Shown here: positions 6,009 through 6,043 of the stretch, one piece after another
How positions within the stretch are numbered: the stretch's first letter is position 1
Layout of the letters: every line of letters begins with the position of its first letter
Source of the DNA: Lentisphaeria bacterium UBA1776
GTDB lineage: Bacteria > Verrucomicrobiota > Lentisphaeria > Victivallales > Victivallaceae
Length of the DNA stretch: 6,043 nt
NCBI GenBank assembly: GCA_002314605.1
Contig: DCGO01000053.1
Coordinates: forward strand, 1-6,043
Reading direction: 5' to 3'
Made by a program: the position numbers and the translations under genes
The notes under the pieces: generated by a model
Told to the model about the DNA's origin: nothing
Databases searched by the model: none
Seen by the model: only the letters and a program-made list of their open reading frames with translations

Positions 6009-6043
6009 GTGACGGAGAAAAAAGTCGCGAAGAGCGGTAGAAA
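6009..6043 (+). CDS. possible start of a rightward gene, partial and uncertain
   Basis: Downstream of the predicted promoter at 5950-5978, a GTG at 6009 opens a frame that stays open to the window edge and reads MTEKKVAKSGRK. A lysine-rich N-terminus suits a nucleic-acid-binding or regulatory protein, but twelve codons cannot show this. No good Shine-Dalgarno precedes the GTG. GGAG at 6014-6017 could instead serve a start outside the window, or the transcript may be non-coding. I list it only because the promoter implies something is transcribed here. Confidence 0.2.
   Translation, partial: MTEKKVAKSGR

Overview
This window looks like ordinary bacterial chromosome. Genes are tightly packed, Shine-Dalgarno sites are strong (AAGGAGG, AGGAGG, GAGGAG) and promoters are sigma70-like. 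By eye the GC content is in the mid-to-upper 50s percent, with CCGG/TCCGG very frequent. I cannot assign a taxon from the sequence alone. The base composition and promoter style would suit a Gram-negative, possibly PVC-group (for example Lentisphaerota-like), anaerobe, but that is a guess. I see no tRNA, rRNA, CRISPR array, insertion sequence, integrase or attachment site.

Left block (1-2554, minus strand): a type II fatty-acid synthesis unit. It is transcribed leftward from a promoter at 2527-2554. The order is fabH (ketoacyl-ACP synthase III), fabF (ketoacyl-ACP synthase II), then a third gene whose first 18 codons run off the left edge. FabH starts fatty-acid chains from acetyl-CoA and malonyl-ACP. 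FabF carries out the later elongation condensations. The fabH mRNA would have a leader of about 115 nt containing a strong GC hairpin followed by CTTTTT, which resembles an intrinsic terminator or attenuator.

Middle (2555-3473): a divergent regulatory gap contains a perfect 14-bp palindrome next to a second promoter. That promoter drives a single plus-strand gene, a COG2159-type metal-dependent amidohydrolase with a complete set of metal-ligand candidates.

Right block (3487-5866, minus strand): a two-gene transporter operon. A MATE-family exporter comes first, followed 19 nt later (13 nt if the upstream ATG is used) by an AEC-family (auxin efflux carrier type) permease. Its promoter at 5839-5866 has the same architecture as the fabH promoter (TTGAAA-N16-TATATT). 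The operon converges on the amidohydrolase gene with only 13 nt between stop codons and no visible terminator.

Right edge (5867-6043): a near-consensus promoter (TTGACA-N17-TATCTT) points rightward out of the window. Its transcript is mostly outside the view.

I did not find a convincing new biological system. The observations most worth following are in the fabH-amidohydrolase intergenic region: the leader hairpin, the palindrome and the repeated promoter form.
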